From: Corynebacterium argentoratense DSM 44202
Lineage (GTDB): Bacteria > Actinomycetota > Actinomycetes > Mycobacteriales > Mycobacteriaceae
DNA length: 64,000 bases
Assembly (NCBI RefSeq): GCF_000590555.1
Contig: NC_022198.1
Location: 578,338-642,337, forward strand
Direction of reading: 5' to 3'
A model generated the notes under the pieces. It was not told where the DNA came from and ran no database searches. It saw nothing but the letters and a program-made list of their open reading frames with translations. Below, one piece after another: positions 17,542 through 25,945 of this stretch (positions within the stretch are counted from its first letter, which is position 1; each line of letters starts with the position of its first letter). The position numbers were made by a program, and so were the translations under genes.

Positions 17542-19014
17542 GTGCGCACGCGTCGGATGTTGACCTCCCTGCTAGTAAGCACTACCGTCTTCGGCGCGGC
17601 GCTAAGCCCAGCCCCAGTCCACGCGCAAGACCACGGACTCGACCCCGAAGGTGCCGACAATCCCGGCAACACCGACACCCGTCGCGCTCCCAGTGGCTTC
17701 TCGGAACAAGGTTGGCTGAACGCCCTCATGCCTTCAGTTAACCCACAGTTCGACAACCCCATGTTCCCCAACGGGCGCGAAGGCATGCCGAAAGCACAGA
17801 TCGACATGCACCCAGAGGAAATCGAACGCCTCAAGCACTGGATGGGCGTCAACGGAGATACCGTCCGGCAAATCAATGCCTACTCCCCGTCGATGGGCCG
17901 CTGGATTCCCTTGGTGTGGTTGCCCGCGCCGGACACCAGCACGCCCCGCCCCGTCGTCTACGCATTGGGTGGCGCCGATGGGGGCTACACCGACCAACAT
18001 TGGCTAAACCGCTCTGACCTGCCGGAACTTGCCCGCGAAGGTAACTACCATGTGGTCATCCCCGCCCTGGGCCGCCACTCTGCTTACACCGACTGGGTCG
18101 AGGAATTGCCGGAACAGGGCGGCAAGCAAATGTGGGAAACCTTCCTCACCTACGAGCTTCCCGAGGCACTGGAAGCCGAAATCGGTGGCGACGGCCAGCG
18201 CAGCCTCATCGGCATGTCCATGTCGGGCGGTACCGCACTGAACTACGCCGCCCACCAGCCGGGTTTCTATTCCTCCGTGGCGTCCCTGTCCGGTTGCGCC
18301 GCGAACAACACCTGGTGGGGTCGCTACGGGCTCAACCGCACCATCGAAGGTGGTGGCGGAAACGCCGACATGATGTGGGGCCCGATGAACTCCCCACTGT
18401 CCCGCTACAACGATGCTGTCCTTAACGCCGAGCGGCTGAAGGACCAGGAAAACCTCTACGTCTATTCCGCCACCGGTTTGATGGGCGCCCTGGACTTCTT
18501 CGGCGACTGGGCCCCGGCTAACAGCAACCAGAAGAAAGACCGCTGGAGTTTAGGCTTCAGCATCGAGGCTGCGTCTAACCTGTGCGCCCACCAGCTGAAG
18601 GTCCGTACCGATAGCCTGGGCATCACCGACATCGCCTACGATTTCCCAATGGCTGGCACCCACAGTTGGGACGCGTGGAACACGGCCCTGCATACGTTCT
18701 GGCCTCGCCTTCAGCGTGGATTCGGCGAGGAGGTCGTGGTGCCGGACGTTCCTAGCTTGGGATCCTCCGACCGCGGCTCCTCCGATCCTGCGACCGGTGT
18801 TAGCACCTCTTCCGAATTGGCGGAAGGTTCGTCCGCGTTGGGTTCCTCGGATGGTTCTTCGGATGATCACGCCGCGAGCGGCAGCGCCGCGCTCGGGTTC
18901 CTGGCGGGCAGTAGCATGGCGCTGGGTAACTTCAGTAACTCGCTGCTGCAGATGATCTTTACGCTATTCAACCTGCTGTTCGGTTGGATCAGCAGGGCAA
19001 CGTTTAGCGGCTAG
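17542..19014 (+). CDS. Secreted mycolyltransferase (antigen-85/Cmt type)
   Basis: 490 residues from GTG 17542, which sits nine bases after AGGAG (a TTG two codons earlier is too close to it). A Sec signal peptide with twin Arg near the start (RTRRMLTSLLVSTTVFGAAL) ends at PVHA. The esterase fold has the nucleophile Ser226 in GMSMSGGTALNYAA and the catalytic His in GTHSWDAWNTALHTFWP. These enzymes move mycolates between trehalose monomycolate, trehalose dimycolate and arabinogalactan in the outer envelope. After ~residue 400 comes a Ser/Gly/Asp-rich spacer and a hydrophobic C-terminal stretch (SLLQMIFTLFNLLFGWI) that may anchor it in the mycomembrane. It is strong evidence for a mycolic-acid organism. 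Confidence 0.93.
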   Translation: MRTRRMLTSLLVSTTVFGAALSPAPVHAQDHGLDPEGADNPGNTDTRRAPSGFSEQGWLNALMPSVNPQFDNPMFPNGREGMPKAQIDMHPEEIERLKHWMGVNGDTVRQINAYSPSMGRWIPLVWLPAPDTSTPRPVVYALGGADGGYTDQHWLNRSDLPELAREGNYHVVIPALGRHSAYTDWVEELPEQGGKQMWETFLTYELPEALEAEIGGDGQRSLIGMSMSGGTALNYAAHQPGFYSSVASLSGCAANNTWWGRYGLNRTIEGGGGNADMMWGPMNSPLSRYNDAVLNAERLKDQENLYVYSATGLMGALDFFGDWAPANSNQKKDRWSLGFSIEAASNLCAHQLKVRTDSLGITDIAYDFPMAGTHSWDAWNTALHTFWPRLQRGFGEEVVVPDVPSLGSSDRGSSDPATGVSTSSELAEGSSALGSSDGSSDDHAASGSAALGFLAGSSMALGNFSNSLLQMIFTLFNLLFGWISRATFSG

Positions 19015-19092
19015 TTGCACTAAATTGCCGCCCTGATTACTGCTGGAAACTCTGTAGGGTGTCAGCGGTATGCACGACTGTGGCTTGAGGGC

Positions 19093-19272
19093 TCAGAGGT
19101 ACCCTTTCCCTTGAGCGATCTGGTTTTGAATTTCAGCGGAATGCTTTCGGATGTCCTCCGAGTCTGCCTCTTCTGAAAGTTTCCCAAGATTTCGTTCAAG
19201 AGAAAATCGGTAGGCCAAGTAGATTAAAGCTACTGCGAGAATAGCCAGAAGCAACCAGAGAAAAAAGCTCAT
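19093..19272 (-). CDS. Small single-helix membrane protein
   Basis: 59 residues, starting MSFFLWLLLAILAVALIYLA and therefore beginning with one membrane helix; a charged tail follows (YRFSLERNLGKLSEEADSED...). The arrangement predicts the N terminus outside and the tail inside. Its ATG lies four bases after the stop of the preceding frameshifted secreted-protein gene on the same strand, so the two form a unit. No family is recognised. The position next to a small secreted Cys-containing protein would suit an anchor, chaperone or immunity role, but nothing in the sequence proves it. Confidence 0.6.
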   Translation of the reverse strand: MSFFLWLLLAILAVALIYLAYRFSLERNLGKLSEEADSEDIRKHSAEIQNQIAQGKGYL

Positions 19273-19276
19273 TGTT

Positions 19277-19523
19277 CTAGTTCTGGCCGTACCCGATCCA
19301 CGCTAAGCAGGCACGCATCTGCCAGTCTTCGTGAGGCCGGTTCGTAATGTTTTTGCAAGTGTACTCATTTGGGTACCAGCCGGTGCACCTTGGCCCATTC
19401 TCGTATTCGCATTCCTTTGCTGGGAACACGTGAGGTACCTGAGCGTGAACGGGGGGATGTACATATGACTACAGCTGCGACTGCTGCCAGACATGCGCTT
19501 AAGTTCTTTTTTAAAGCGTTCAT
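19277..19523 (-). pseudogene. Small secreted Cys-containing protein, frame broken at a six-C run
   Basis: From an ATG with AAGGGAGA just upstream, the minus strand encodes a signal peptide (MNALKKNLSACLAAVAAVVI then CTS). At a run of six C (G6 on the plus strand at 19451-19456) the frame leaves the rest of the gene. With five C it would read CTSPVHAQVPHVFPAKECEY, giving a textbook PVHA signal-peptidase site. It would continue ENGPRCTGWYPNEYTCK and DWQMRACLAWIGYGQN to a stop. The restored product has 81 residues and a mature part of ~54 residues with four Cys, enough for two disulfides. Either the gene is inactivated, the run length varies, or the assembly has one extra base. No homologous family is recognised. 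Confidence 0.65.
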
Positions 19524-19680
19524 GTGGATCTCCCTTAGGGGTTGTGTGACTCTGAAATGAGTAGCTTCCAAAATAGAAATATTTTCCACATATAGCAACC
19601 ACTTTGAAGTGATCTTAGTCGCATCTCGAGGGGGTACTGGTCCCTAATAGCTGCTAGTTGGCGGGGCCGAGCCTCTGCCG

Positions 19681-21315
19681 CTAGTCGGCGACTAGCGGTT
19701 CGAGCACGAACTCGGGGTGCTCCTTGTCGATGAACTGCAGGCGCCACTTGTCGCCAAATAAAGCAATGAGCTCCCCATCGGTGCGGGTAAAGACCTCACA
19801 CCCGCGCTGCTTGGTCAACTCTGCAGCCGTCTCCGGGGTAGTGCGCCGGGCCACCGAATAGGGCACAGGTTCGGCGATGGTCTCCACGTTGTATTCGTTG
19901 TCCATGCGGGCCATCATGACCTCGAACTGCATGGGGCCGACTGCGGCCATGACCGGCGCGGCGTCACCACGCGCATCATTTTTCAAGATCTGTACGACAC
20001 CTTCGGCCGCCAACTGATCCAAAGCCTTGCGGAACTGCTTGTACTTGCCCAAGGACTTCGCGCGCAACGTGCGGAAATGCTCGGGTGCGAACTGTGGCAT
20101 CGGCGGGTACTGCACCTTACGGCCTGCGTAGATGGTGTCGCCGGGTGCGAGTGTTCCTGCGTTGACCAAACCAACAATATCGCCGGGGTAGGCGGTGTCG
20201 ACGGTGTTGCGGGTGCGGCCGAACACGGTGAGCGCATACTTGGTGGAGAAACTCCTACCGGACTGGGCGTGCGTGACCTGCATGCCGCGGTCGAACTCGC
20301 CGGACACAACGCGCATAAACGCCAGGGAGTCGCGGTGGTTTTTGTCCATGCCAGCCTGCACCTTGAACACCACGCCGGAGAAATCATCGGTGACGTCGCG
20401 GGCGGCGTCGAAGGCCGCAGTGGCCTCGTCGATTGCCTTCTGGGAGGACGCACGCGAGCCTGGTGAGGGGGCGAGCGCGCACAGGGTATCGAGGATCTGG
20501 TGGACGCCGAAGTTCAGCATTGCGGAGGCGAAAATTACCGGGGAGGTGGTGCAGTCCAGGAAAAGCTCCTGGTCATGCAGGGCTCCATCCATCGTCATCA
20601 ATTCGACTTCTTCCGCAGCGGTCAACCACGCATCCCCTTCACGCTCTTCGGCCTGCTCCGGGCTGTAATGCTCCTCGGGGGCGATGGTGGAGCCGCCGGC
20701 GGTGCGGATGAAGTGGATGTATTCCTCTGGCTCACCGTCATCGCTGACCTTGGCGAGCCCACGGAAGTCGCCGGCTTCACCCACCGGCCAAAACAGGGGA
20801 GTGGGCTGCAAGCCGATCTCCTGCACGATCTCATCCATGAGCTCGAGCGGCGCCATACCGGGGCGGTCCCACTTGTTGATCACCGTGACGATCGGCAGGC
20901 CACGGGCCTTGCACACGCGGAACAGCTTCAGTGTCTGGGGCTCCAGGCCCTTCGCGCCGTCAATAAGCATCACGGCCGCATCCACCGCGGTGAGAACGCG
21001 ATAGGTGTCCTCAGAGAAATCCGCGTGGCCGGGCGTATCCACCAAGTTGATCATGTAGGGCTCGCCCGTGTGGCCCTCTGGTGCGTATTCGAACTGCAGG
21101 GCGGAGGACGCGATGGAAATACCGCGGTCTTTTTCCATTTCCATCCAGTCCGACACCGTGGCCTTGCGCCCTGCCTTGCCATGCACCGCACCGGCTTCGC
21201 TGATGACGTGCGCGTGCAGCGCCAATGCCTCCGTCAGAGTGGACTTACCGGCATCGGGGTGGGCGATGACGGCGAAGGTACGGCGGCGGGCGGCTTGGGC
21301 AAAAAGATCAGACAC
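19681..21315 (-). CDS. prfC: Peptide chain release factor 3 (RF3)
   Basis: 544 residues, the expected length. G-domain motifs are AHPDAGKSTLTEALAL (G1), the RF3-type switch MEMEKDRGISIASSALQF, DTPGHADFSEDTYRVL (G3) and INKWDRPG (G4). The RF3-specific middle and C-terminal parts include VFKVQAGMDKNHRDSLAFMRV and VGPMQFEVMMARMDNEYNVE. RF3 is the GTPase that recycles RF1 and RF2 after peptide release. About 65 bp separate it from the upstream pth gene on the same strand; both serve translation. Confidence 0.96.
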   Translation of the reverse strand: MSDLFAQAARRRTFAVIAHPDAGKSTLTEALALHAHVISEAGAVHGKAGRKATVSDWMEMEKDRGISIASSALQFEYAPEGHTGEPYMINLVDTPGHADFSEDTYRVLTAVDAAVMLIDGAKGLEPQTLKLFRVCKARGLPIVTVINKWDRPGMAPLELMDEIVQEIGLQPTPLFWPVGEAGDFRGLAKVSDDGEPEEYIHFIRTAGGSTIAPEEHYSPEQAEEREGDAWLTAAEEVELMTMDGALHDQELFLDCTTSPVIFASAMLNFGVHQILDTLCALAPSPGSRASSQKAIDEATAAFDAARDVTDDFSGVVFKVQAGMDKNHRDSLAFMRVVSGEFDRGMQVTHAQSGRSFSTKYALTVFGRTRNTVDTAYPGDIVGLVNAGTLAPGDTIYAGRKVQYPPMPQFAPEHFRTLRAKSLGKYKQFRKALDQLAAEGVVQILKNDARGDAAPVMAAVGPMQFEVMMARMDNEYNVETIAEPVPYSVARRTTPETAAELTKQRGCEVFTRTDGELIALFGDKWRLQFIDKEHPEFVLEPLVAD

Positions 21316-21380
21316 GGACGCCTATCTTACAGGCAGCAAGGCCAAACGCAGGCGCGGGTTGCGCCCGAGTGCGCACAGGG

Positions 21381-22115
21381 TTAGCGCTTGCGGGTGTGCA
21401 CAATGTTTTGGGCGCGATCAACGCCCTCAGTGATGATTAACTGCGCAGCAACGATGGCGTCGGCCGACTGGGCGGGCAGGGTGTCGAGGATCTCCTGGGT
21501 CATGGGGCCGATCACGTGCTCGATGATCGGAACGCCAGCGGGCCGGCCGATACCCATTCGCACACGCGCGTAGGCACCGGATCCGAGCTGCGCGGTGATG
21601 GACTTCAGCCCATTGTGGCCATTATCGCTACCGCCCGCCTTCAGCTTGACCGTACCTGGCGGCAAATCGAGCTCATCGTGGATGACGATGACGCGCTCCG
21701 GAGGGATCGACCAGCGCTGTGCGAGCGCGGCGACCGCGACACCGGACTCATTCATATACGTATCCGATCGCACCAGTGCGACGGTGTTCTCGCCCCAGGT
21801 GGTGACGGCGGCATGGGCGGTGCAGCCGGGTACGGGCTGCAGAGATAGCTGCGTGCCTGAAGGCTGCGGGCCCTGGCCGGGTGCGTAGTCGTCCGCGTGG
21901 TCAAGCGCGTGGTCGATGGCGAAGTACCCGACGTTGTGTGGCGTCAGCTGATACTTGGCCCCCGGATTGCCGAGTCCGATGATGAGCCACTCGGGCACAG
22001 CGTCGGGGGAGTGTGCGGCGTCAGGATGTACAGATCCGCCGGAGGCAGACGCGGCGTCATGATCGCGGGAAGAAAAAATCTGGGCGATGCGCTGAAGGAA
22101 GCGAGGTAAAGCCAT
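21381..22115 (-). CDS. pth: Peptidyl-tRNA hydrolase with N-terminal extension
   Basis: 244 residues from ATG 22115. The Pth core begins at ~residue 45 with WLIIGLGNPGAKYQLTPHNVGY (catalytic His in TPHN) and continues with SDTYMNESGVAVAAL, VIHDELDLPPGTVKLK and GGSDNGHNGLKSITAQLG, so all active-site residues are present. The enzyme releases tRNA from prematurely terminated peptidyl-tRNA. The first ~44 residues (SSRDHDAASASGGSVHPDAA...) are a low-complexity extension not found in most Pth proteins; a later start would remove it, but I see no better candidate. A second pth lies at 44 kb. Confidence 0.93.
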   Translation of the reverse strand: MALPRFLQRIAQIFSSRDHDAASASGGSVHPDAAHSPDAVPEWLIIGLGNPGAKYQLTPHNVGYFAIDHALDHADDYAPGQGPQPSGTQLSLQPVPGCTAHAAVTTWGENTVALVRSDTYMNESGVAVAALAQRWSIPPERVIVIHDELDLPPGTVKLKAGGSDNGHNGLKSITAQLGSGAYARVRMGIGRPAGVPIIEHVIGPMTQEILDTLPAQSADAIVAAQLIITEGVDRAQNIVHTRKR

Positions 22116-22252
22116 GGACACTATAGTGGCAGATCGTCAACACGCAACGACACAGCGGGCGCGCCATGGCGTTGTAATGGCGGTGCGATAACGGTGGTGA
22201 GGTACAACACCTCCACAAAGTAACCCCGGTAGAGGGTAAAAGGCGTCCGAAA

Positions 22253-22295
22253 CAAAGAAAACTTAGCTACGTTATATGTGTACTTGTTTTCTTTG
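22253..22295. promoter_or_regulatory. Perfect inverted repeat CAAAGAAAAC/GTTTTCTTTG around a probable promoter of gapB
   Basis: Ten-base perfect arms (22253-22262 and 22286-22295) enclose 23 bp containing TACGTTATATGTG, which looks like an extended -10 element. The right arm ends 26 bp before the gapB ATG. It could be an operator spanning the transcription start or an RNA hairpin in the leader. Confidence 0.45.
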
Positions 22296-22321
22296 AATCA
22301 CACCCCACGGAAGGCGCATTC

Positions 22322-23758
22322 ATGCCCAACAACGACTGGAACCAGCGGATCGAACTAGCGGAAAAAATGATCCCCCTGCTCGGCCAGCTCCGCCGGAACA
22401 ACAACGTTGTTACCTCGATCTTCGGCTCCCTACTCGACAACGCAACCGCCGTCGACATCGCCAAATCCCACCGCTTCGCCCGCCGCATTTCCGGCACCGA
22501 ACTATCCCTGCACAAGACCTACCCGATCGTCGAACTGCTCACCACCCTCAACCTCGGCACCGCATCCATCGACCTCGGAGAACTCGCAGTCCGCTACGAC
22601 GAACGTGGCGGCGACCTCGAAGCCTTCCTACGCGAAGAACTCGCAGATGTCATCGACGCCCCCGTCACCAAGACCGACGAAGTGGACGTCGTGCTTTACG
22701 GCTTCGGCCGCATCGGCCGCCTGCTCGCCCGCATCCTGCTCGCCAAGCAATCCTACGGACGCGGCGTCAACCTCCGCGCCATCGTCGTACGCAAAAACGG
22801 CGACAACGACCTGCAAAAACGCGCAAGCCTGCTGCGTCGCGACTCCGTCCACGGTGCCTTCGACGGCACCATCAAAGTCGACGAAGACAACAACATCATC
22901 TGGGCCAACGGAACCCCCATCCAGGTCATCTACTCCAGCGACCCCGCAACCGTCGACTACACCGAATACGGCATCAATAACGCCATCGTCGTCGACAACA
23001 CCGGCCGCTGGCGCGACCGCGAAGGCCTCTCCCAACACCTCAAGTCTACCGGTGTGTCCAAGGTGCTGCTCACCGCGCCGGGCAAGGGCGATATCAAGAA
23101 CATCGTCTTCGGCATCAACGACGGCGACATGACCGCAGACGACCAGATCCTCTCCGCGGCGTCATGCACCACGAACGCAATCACCCCGGTGCTCAAGGCC
23201 GTCAACGACAAGTACGGCGTCGAATTCGGCCACGTCGAGACCGTCCACTCCTTCACCAACGACCAGAACCTCATCGACAACTTCCACAAGGGCTCCCGCC
23301 GTGGACGCGCCGCGACCCTCAACATGGTGCTCACCGAAACCGGTGCCGCCAAGGCCGTCTCCAAGGCGCTGCCCGAGTTTGAGGGCAAGCTGACCGGCAA
23401 CGCCATCCGCGTCCCCACCCCGGACGTCTCCATGGCGGTGCTGAACCTCACCATGGCCGGCGACGTCGACCGCGATGAGGTCAACGAATACCTCAAGCAG
23501 GTCTCCCTGCGCAGCGACCTGCGCCAGCAGATCGGCTACATCCACTCCCCGGAGGTTGTGTCCAACGACTTCGTCGGCACCACCCAGGCGGGCATCGTCG
23601 ATGGCCTTGCGACCATCGCCACCGGCAAGCACCTTGTGCTCTACGTCTGGTACGACAACGAGTTCGGCTACTCCAACCAGGTGATCCGCATCGTCGAAGA
23701 AATGGGTGGCGTGCGCCCCCGCGTCTACCCGAAGCGCAGCACCATCGACGCTATCTAG
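22322..23758 (+). CDS. gapB: Glyceraldehyde-3-phosphate dehydrogenase, long GapB type
   Basis: 478 residues. The ~125-residue N-terminal extension ahead of the GAPDH Rossmann fold (VVLYGFGRIGRLLARILL) is the hallmark of the corynebacterial GapB type, which is NADP-linked and favours gluconeogenic flux. The active-site Cys282 lies in SAASCTTNAITPVLKAV, with the substrate-binding HSFTNDQNLIDNFHKGSRRG and the NAD(P)-contact WYDNEFGYSNQ at the end. GAAGGCG precedes the ATG. It stands alone, divergent from pth. Coding sequence is strongly C-ended, as in highly expressed core genes, and contains one copy of the 11-mer repeat over the active-site codons (23155-23165). Confidence 0.95.
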   Translation: MPNNDWNQRIELAEKMIPLLGQLRRNNNVVTSIFGSLLDNATAVDIAKSHRFARRISGTELSLHKTYPIVELLTTLNLGTASIDLGELAVRYDERGGDLEAFLREELADVIDAPVTKTDEVDVVLYGFGRIGRLLARILLAKQSYGRGVNLRAIVVRKNGDNDLQKRASLLRRDSVHGAFDGTIKVDEDNNIIWANGTPIQVIYSSDPATVDYTEYGINNAIVVDNTGRWRDREGLSQHLKSTGVSKVLLTAPGKGDIKNIVFGINDGDMTADDQILSAASCTTNAITPVLKAVNDKYGVEFGHVETVHSFTNDQNLIDNFHKGSRRGRAATLNMVLTETGAAKAVSKALPEFEGKLTGNAIRVPTPDVSMAVLNLTMAGDVDRDEVNEYLKQVSLRSDLRQQIGYIHSPEVVSNDFVGTTQAGIVDGLATIATGKHLVLYVWYDNEFGYSNQVIRIVEEMGGVRPRVYPKRSTIDAI

Positions 23759-24316
23759 GCGGGGCAACGCTAGGCGTGCTGATCGCGCGGCCGTGGTTGG
23801 GATTTCGTGTCTGGCTGCGGCCGTTGTTTTTATGCGGTGTGCACTTTTTTCGGGGGGGGCGGGCATATGCGGCGGTGTTTTCACAGTTCGCTGGCTTTGG
23901 GGCGTTGGCCCACCCGATTTTTTGGTACACATTCGATAACGTGACGCCAGTTACTTTTTCTATAGGCTCGTGGGGGAATCAGGACACCTGAAAGATTCAA
24001 GTCACCTGGACAGCCGAGGAAGTAGTGGGCAGCAATGAGCGACCGCGAACATCACCCAGAGGAAACCGCTGGCGCCGCTAAAACCTTGGCGGTGGTGGCG
24101 GGTGTGGTGCTTCTCATGGTTGCCGTGCCCGCGGAGAAAGCGACCGCAGGCTCAAGGAGTTGGGGTTGGAGCCGATCCCGGTGCGAGGCGATGCGAAAAG
24201 TGGCTAGCGGTCTGTTCTGTGGCGTGGAGTGTAGTGGTTAGCGGCGTGGAGCGTTGCGGTTGACGGTGTGTGGGGGCGGTGGCTGCTGCTGTTAAGGTAA
24301 GCTTTGGATCGTGGAT
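23759..24316. other. Region between gapB and the small Cys-rich gene; no convincing gene
   Basis: About 560 bp. An open frame from ATG 24035 (68 codons, preceded by AGGAAG) starts MSDREHHPEETAGAAKTLAV and has one hydrophobic stretch, but then turns into Arg/Trp/Ser-rich sequence unlike a protein; it may be a decayed gene. Upstream lie two spaced ACCTG words (AGGACACCTGAAAG and AAGTCACCTGGAC, 23980-24010), and TTTTTCTATAGGC that could be a -10 element. I see no RNA gene. Confidence 0.4.
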
Positions 24317-24499
24317 ATGGACAAGCTGCGCAAGAAAGCTGCGAAGGCAGCCAAGGGGGGTAAGCGTAAAAAGTGCTGTAGGTCCAAGCCGCGGTGCAAG
24401 GGGTGTCCGGTGGTAATGCACCGTTTGAATAAGGGGGGTTGCTTGGAGCTTGATGACGCCGCGTTGCGGAAGGCTCTCAAGAAAGCGCGCGCTTACTGA
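24317..24499 (+). CDS. Small basic Cys-rich protein (CC-x4-RCKGCPV motif)
   Basis: 60 residues from ATG 24317. The N-terminal half is Lys-rich (MDKLRKKAAKAAKGGKRKK), followed by CCRSKPRCKGCPVVMHRL and one more Cys in NKGGCLELD. Four clustered Cys (CC...C..C) suggest a zinc knuckle or nucleic-acid-binding ribbon. Proteins with CC-x(4)-RCxxCPV and about this size recur in actinobacteria as conserved hypotheticals, from general knowledge. The ribosome site is weak (AAGGTAAG). Basic charge and Cys cluster fit RNA or DNA binding, which is inference. It contains one copy of ATGACGCCGCG at 24453. Confidence 0.7.
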   Translation: MDKLRKKAAKAAKGGKRKKCCRSKPRCKGCPVVMHRLNKGGCLELDDAALRKALKKARAY

Positions 24500-24618
24500 G
24501 TGACTGCGGCACAGGGGCGGCAATCGGCCGGGGATGGGTGATAGTTGCTGCATGACGCGTGGTTGGGGTCAATGCTGTGCGCATTGAGGGCGCAATCTGA
24601 CGATGTTATGAAACTAAA

Positions 24619-24632
24619 GTTGTATATACAAC
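24619..24632. promoter_or_regulatory. Perfect 14-bp palindrome GTTGTATATACAAC upstream of the ABC importer
   Basis: The palindrome lies 59 bp before the start of the binding-protein gene and resembles GntR/HutC-class operators. A separate, weak resemblance to a DtxR iron box (about 11 of 19 positions) is seen on the minus strand at 24658-24676. The first is the stronger candidate for a control site. Confidence 0.55.
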
Positions 24633-24690
24633 ACGGTGTGGAGTATGATTCATTTCTGCAACCTACGCTAATCTACGGCAAGGAGTACCT

Positions 24691-25878
24691 ATGAAAACGA
24701 TCACTAAGGGTCTGGCGGCTGTCCTAGCCTCCAGCGCACTGCTGCTCACCGCATGTGGCGGCACTGGAGAAACCACCGCGACGTCAGAAAGCACAAAAGC
24801 TGACGCAGCCTCGGGCAACGCAATCACCGTCACCGACGTCGAAGGCCGCACCGTCACCTTCGACAAGCTGCCTGAACGTGTCATCCTTAGTGAAGGCCGC
24901 GGCGTGTTCGCAACCTCCATCCTCGACCGTGAACACCCTCTCGACAAGGTCGTCGGCATGGGCAACGACCTGGAAAAGTCAGCCCCCAGCTACTACGACA
25001 ACTTCAAAAAGTCTGTTCCTGAGCTCGCCGACGTCACCACGATCGGCAACATGAACCACGGCGACGTCACCGTCGAAAACCTCCTCGCCCTCAACCCCGA
25101 CGTTGTCGTCATGAGCGCCGACGCCTACAAGACCTCCGGAACCAACGGCCTGCTGCAGAAGCTCGACGACGCAAAAATCAAGTACGTCGTCACCGACTTC
25201 CGCCAGCACCCGCTGGAAAACACCACCAAATCCGTCGAAATGCTCGGCACTGTCCTCGGCAAAGAAGACAAAGCCAAGGAATTCACCAAAGAATGGACCG
25301 ACAAGGTCAACAGCGTGAAGGAACGCGTCGAGAAGCTCAACGACCGCCCCAGCACCTTCTTGTGGCGCGCGGCCGGCATGAAGGAATGCTGCTCCACCGT
25401 CAACGACAGCAACCTCGGCGAGATGATCAACCTTGCAGGCGGCGACAACCTCGGCGACCACCTAGTCGACGGGCCGTCCGGTAGCGTCACCGCCGAACAG
25501 CTGATCGCTTCCCAGCCTGCTGCGATCATCGCCACCGGTGGATCCTGGGCGCCGGACAAAGACAAGCCCGAAGTAGTGCCCCACGTAGAACTCGGCTACA
25601 ACTCCGACCCCGAGACCGCACAGAAGACCCTCCAGGGCCTGCTAGCAACCCCCGGCTTCGAAGAACTCAAGGCACCCAAGGATGACGAATTCTTCGCCGT
25701 ATGGCACCAGTTCTACGACTCCCCGCTGAACTACATCGCTATCGAACAGTTCGCGAAGTGGCTGCACCCCGACGAGTTCAAGGACCTCGATCCCGAAAAG
25801 GACCTGAAGGAAGCCCACAAGAAGTACGTCGCCTTCGACGCGACCGGCGTCTTCTTCGTCAAGGACGACCAGAAGTAA
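24691..25878 (+). CDS. ABC importer substrate-binding lipoprotein (iron-siderophore/metal-chelate type)
   Basis: 395 residues. The signal is a lipoprotein type ending SSALLLTACGG, so Cys21 would be lipidated. A Thr/Ser/Ala-rich linker follows, then a periplasmic-binding-protein-2 (FecB/BtuF) fold: ITVTDVEGRTVTFDKLPERV, NLLALNPDVVVMSADAYK, and a C-terminal lobe with LATPGFEELKAP. A Cys-Cys pair (GMKECCSTV) and WLHPDEF near the end are typical of the group that delivers iron, haem or similar chelates to FecCD permeases. AAGGAG precedes the ATG. It heads a three-gene importer. The actual ligand is unknown. Confidence 0.9.
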   Translation: MKTITKGLAAVLASSALLLTACGGTGETTATSESTKADAASGNAITVTDVEGRTVTFDKLPERVILSEGRGVFATSILDREHPLDKVVGMGNDLEKSAPSYYDNFKKSVPELADVTTIGNMNHGDVTVENLLALNPDVVVMSADAYKTSGTNGLLQKLDDAKIKYVVTDFRQHPLENTTKSVEMLGTVLGKEDKAKEFTKEWTDKVNSVKERVEKLNDRPSTFLWRAAGMKECCSTVNDSNLGEMINLAGGDNLGDHLVDGPSGSVTAEQLIASQPAAIIATGGSWAPDKDKPEVVPHVELGYNSDPETAQKTLQGLLATPGFEELKAPKDDEFFAVWHQFYDSPLNYIAIEQFAKWLHPDEFKDLDPEKDLKEAHKKYVAFDATGVFFVKDDQK

Positions 25879-25945
25879 CAGCTGGCACACACAACGCTCG
25901 GCATGCCGCCCGGCACGCCACCCGAGGAATGGAAACGGTAGGACA

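Noticed and set aside
24035-24241. Open frame starting MSDREHHPEETAGAAKTLAV
   Set aside because: After one hydrophobic stretch the sequence loses protein character and no family is recognised; kept only as a possible decayed gene in the intergenic entry.
24658-24676. Possible DtxR iron box before the ABC importer
   Set aside because: Only about 11 of 19 positions match the consensus by eye, too few to claim; the nearby 14-bp palindrome is the better site.
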